Assembly: GCA_945876515.1 (NCBI GenBank)
Contig: CAMCPF010000192.1
Location: 1-6,142, forward strand
DNA from: Candidatus Kuenenia stuttgartensis
GTDB lineage: Bacteria; Planctomycetota; Planctomycetia; Pirellulales; UBA1268
Reading direction: 5' to 3'
DNA length: 6,142 nucleotides
Positions within the stretch are counted from its first letter, which is position 1; each line of letters opens with the position of its first letter. The translations under genes and the position numbers were made by a program. Under the pieces are notes generated by a model. The model saw only the letters and a list, made by a program, of their open reading frames with translations. It did not search any database and was not told where the DNA came from. This document shows positions 5,967 to 6,142 of this stretch, piece after piece.

Positions 5967-6104
5967 GGCAGCCCTGTTCACGAGAGGGGATGTCGCAAAA
6001 CCCAAGCGGCAGTATGAATTCCCACTATGAGTGAATCATGAGCGGCCCGTGAGATTTTTGCGCGGGCCGGCTGACGCACCCCGCCGATGCGACCGGCGGC
6101 GCAC
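5967..6104. promoter_or_regulatory. Upstream region of the sigma-54 activator gene
   Basis: The stretch 6012-6040 is clearly AT-richer than its surroundings and is the best place for the activator's promoter. Read on the minus strand, CATACT (6017-6012) is a possible -10 element, but no good -35 sits 16-18 nt before it. If it is used, transcription would begin near 6005, which favours the ATG at 5966 over the TTG at 6005. ATGAG recurs at 6027-6031 and 6038-6042, 11 bp apart. No sigma-54 -24/-12 pattern was seen. Confidence 0.35.
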
Positions 6105-6142
6105 AAAAAACCCCCTGCCGGGCTGGGCGGCCCGGCGGGGGG
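6105..6142 (-). terminator. Strong rho-independent terminator for a gene beyond the right edge
   Basis: On the plus strand a run of six A (6105-6110) is followed by CCCCCT-GCCGGGC (6111-6123), a 6-nt loop (6124-6129) and GCCCGGC-GGGGGG (6130-6142). Read on the minus strand this is a 13-bp stem (one G-T wobble) followed by six T, a textbook intrinsic terminator. It would end transcription entering from the right, upstream of the activator gene, which implies a minus-strand gene just outside the window and a separate promoter for the activator. The stem ends exactly at the window edge, so it may be longer. Confidence 0.85.

Overview
The window is GC-rich chromosomal DNA that looks like a planctomycete, most likely of the Pirellulales type. 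The strongest evidence is a DUF1559 protein with a prepilin-like N-terminus and a C-terminal H-X9-DG motif, a family greatly expanded in Planctomycetes. It lies directly upstream of a small lipoprotein with a carboxypeptidase-regulatory-like fold, a pairing common in that phylum. The long open frames opposite the real genes are what high-GC codon usage produces. The taxonomic call rests on protein family content, not on a marker gene.

Layout from left to right: (1) minus strand, the first 212 codons of endonuclease IV (nfo), cut by the left edge; (2) plus strand 799-1308, a small single-pass membrane protein of unknown function, divergent from nfo across 160 bp that hold two inverted repeats; (3) minus strand, a two-gene operon in which the DUF1559 pseudopilin-like protein (1787-2776) is followed by the lipoprotein (1332-1790), with stop and start overlapping as ATGA; (4) plus strand 3022-4746, a large exported alpha/beta-hydrolase (esterase/lipase family), divergent from the DUF1559 operon across 245 bp; (5) minus strand 4788-5966, a sigma-54-dependent AAA+ transcriptional activator with no recognisable sensor domain, convergent with the hydrolase; (6) at the right edge, a strong intrinsic terminator reading on the minus strand, which probably ends a gene beyond the window.

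Only the DUF1559-lipoprotein pair shows direct evidence of co-expression. The rest is a string of divergent and convergent single genes, with no clear common pathway. Three products (membrane protein, lipoprotein plus pseudopilin-like protein, exported hydrolase) are destined for the cell envelope. By eye I found no -24/-12 (GG-N10-GC type) promoter in front of any gene here, so the targets of the sigma-54 activator are probably elsewhere. I saw no tRNA, rRNA, CRISPR array, insertion sequence, phage gene or toxin-antitoxin pair. I do not see convincing evidence for a new multi-gene system. The points most worth a second look are the coupled pseudopilin/lipoprotein pair, the sensor-less activator, the Cys-rich N-terminal region of the hydrolase and the conserved-looking membrane protein of unknown role.
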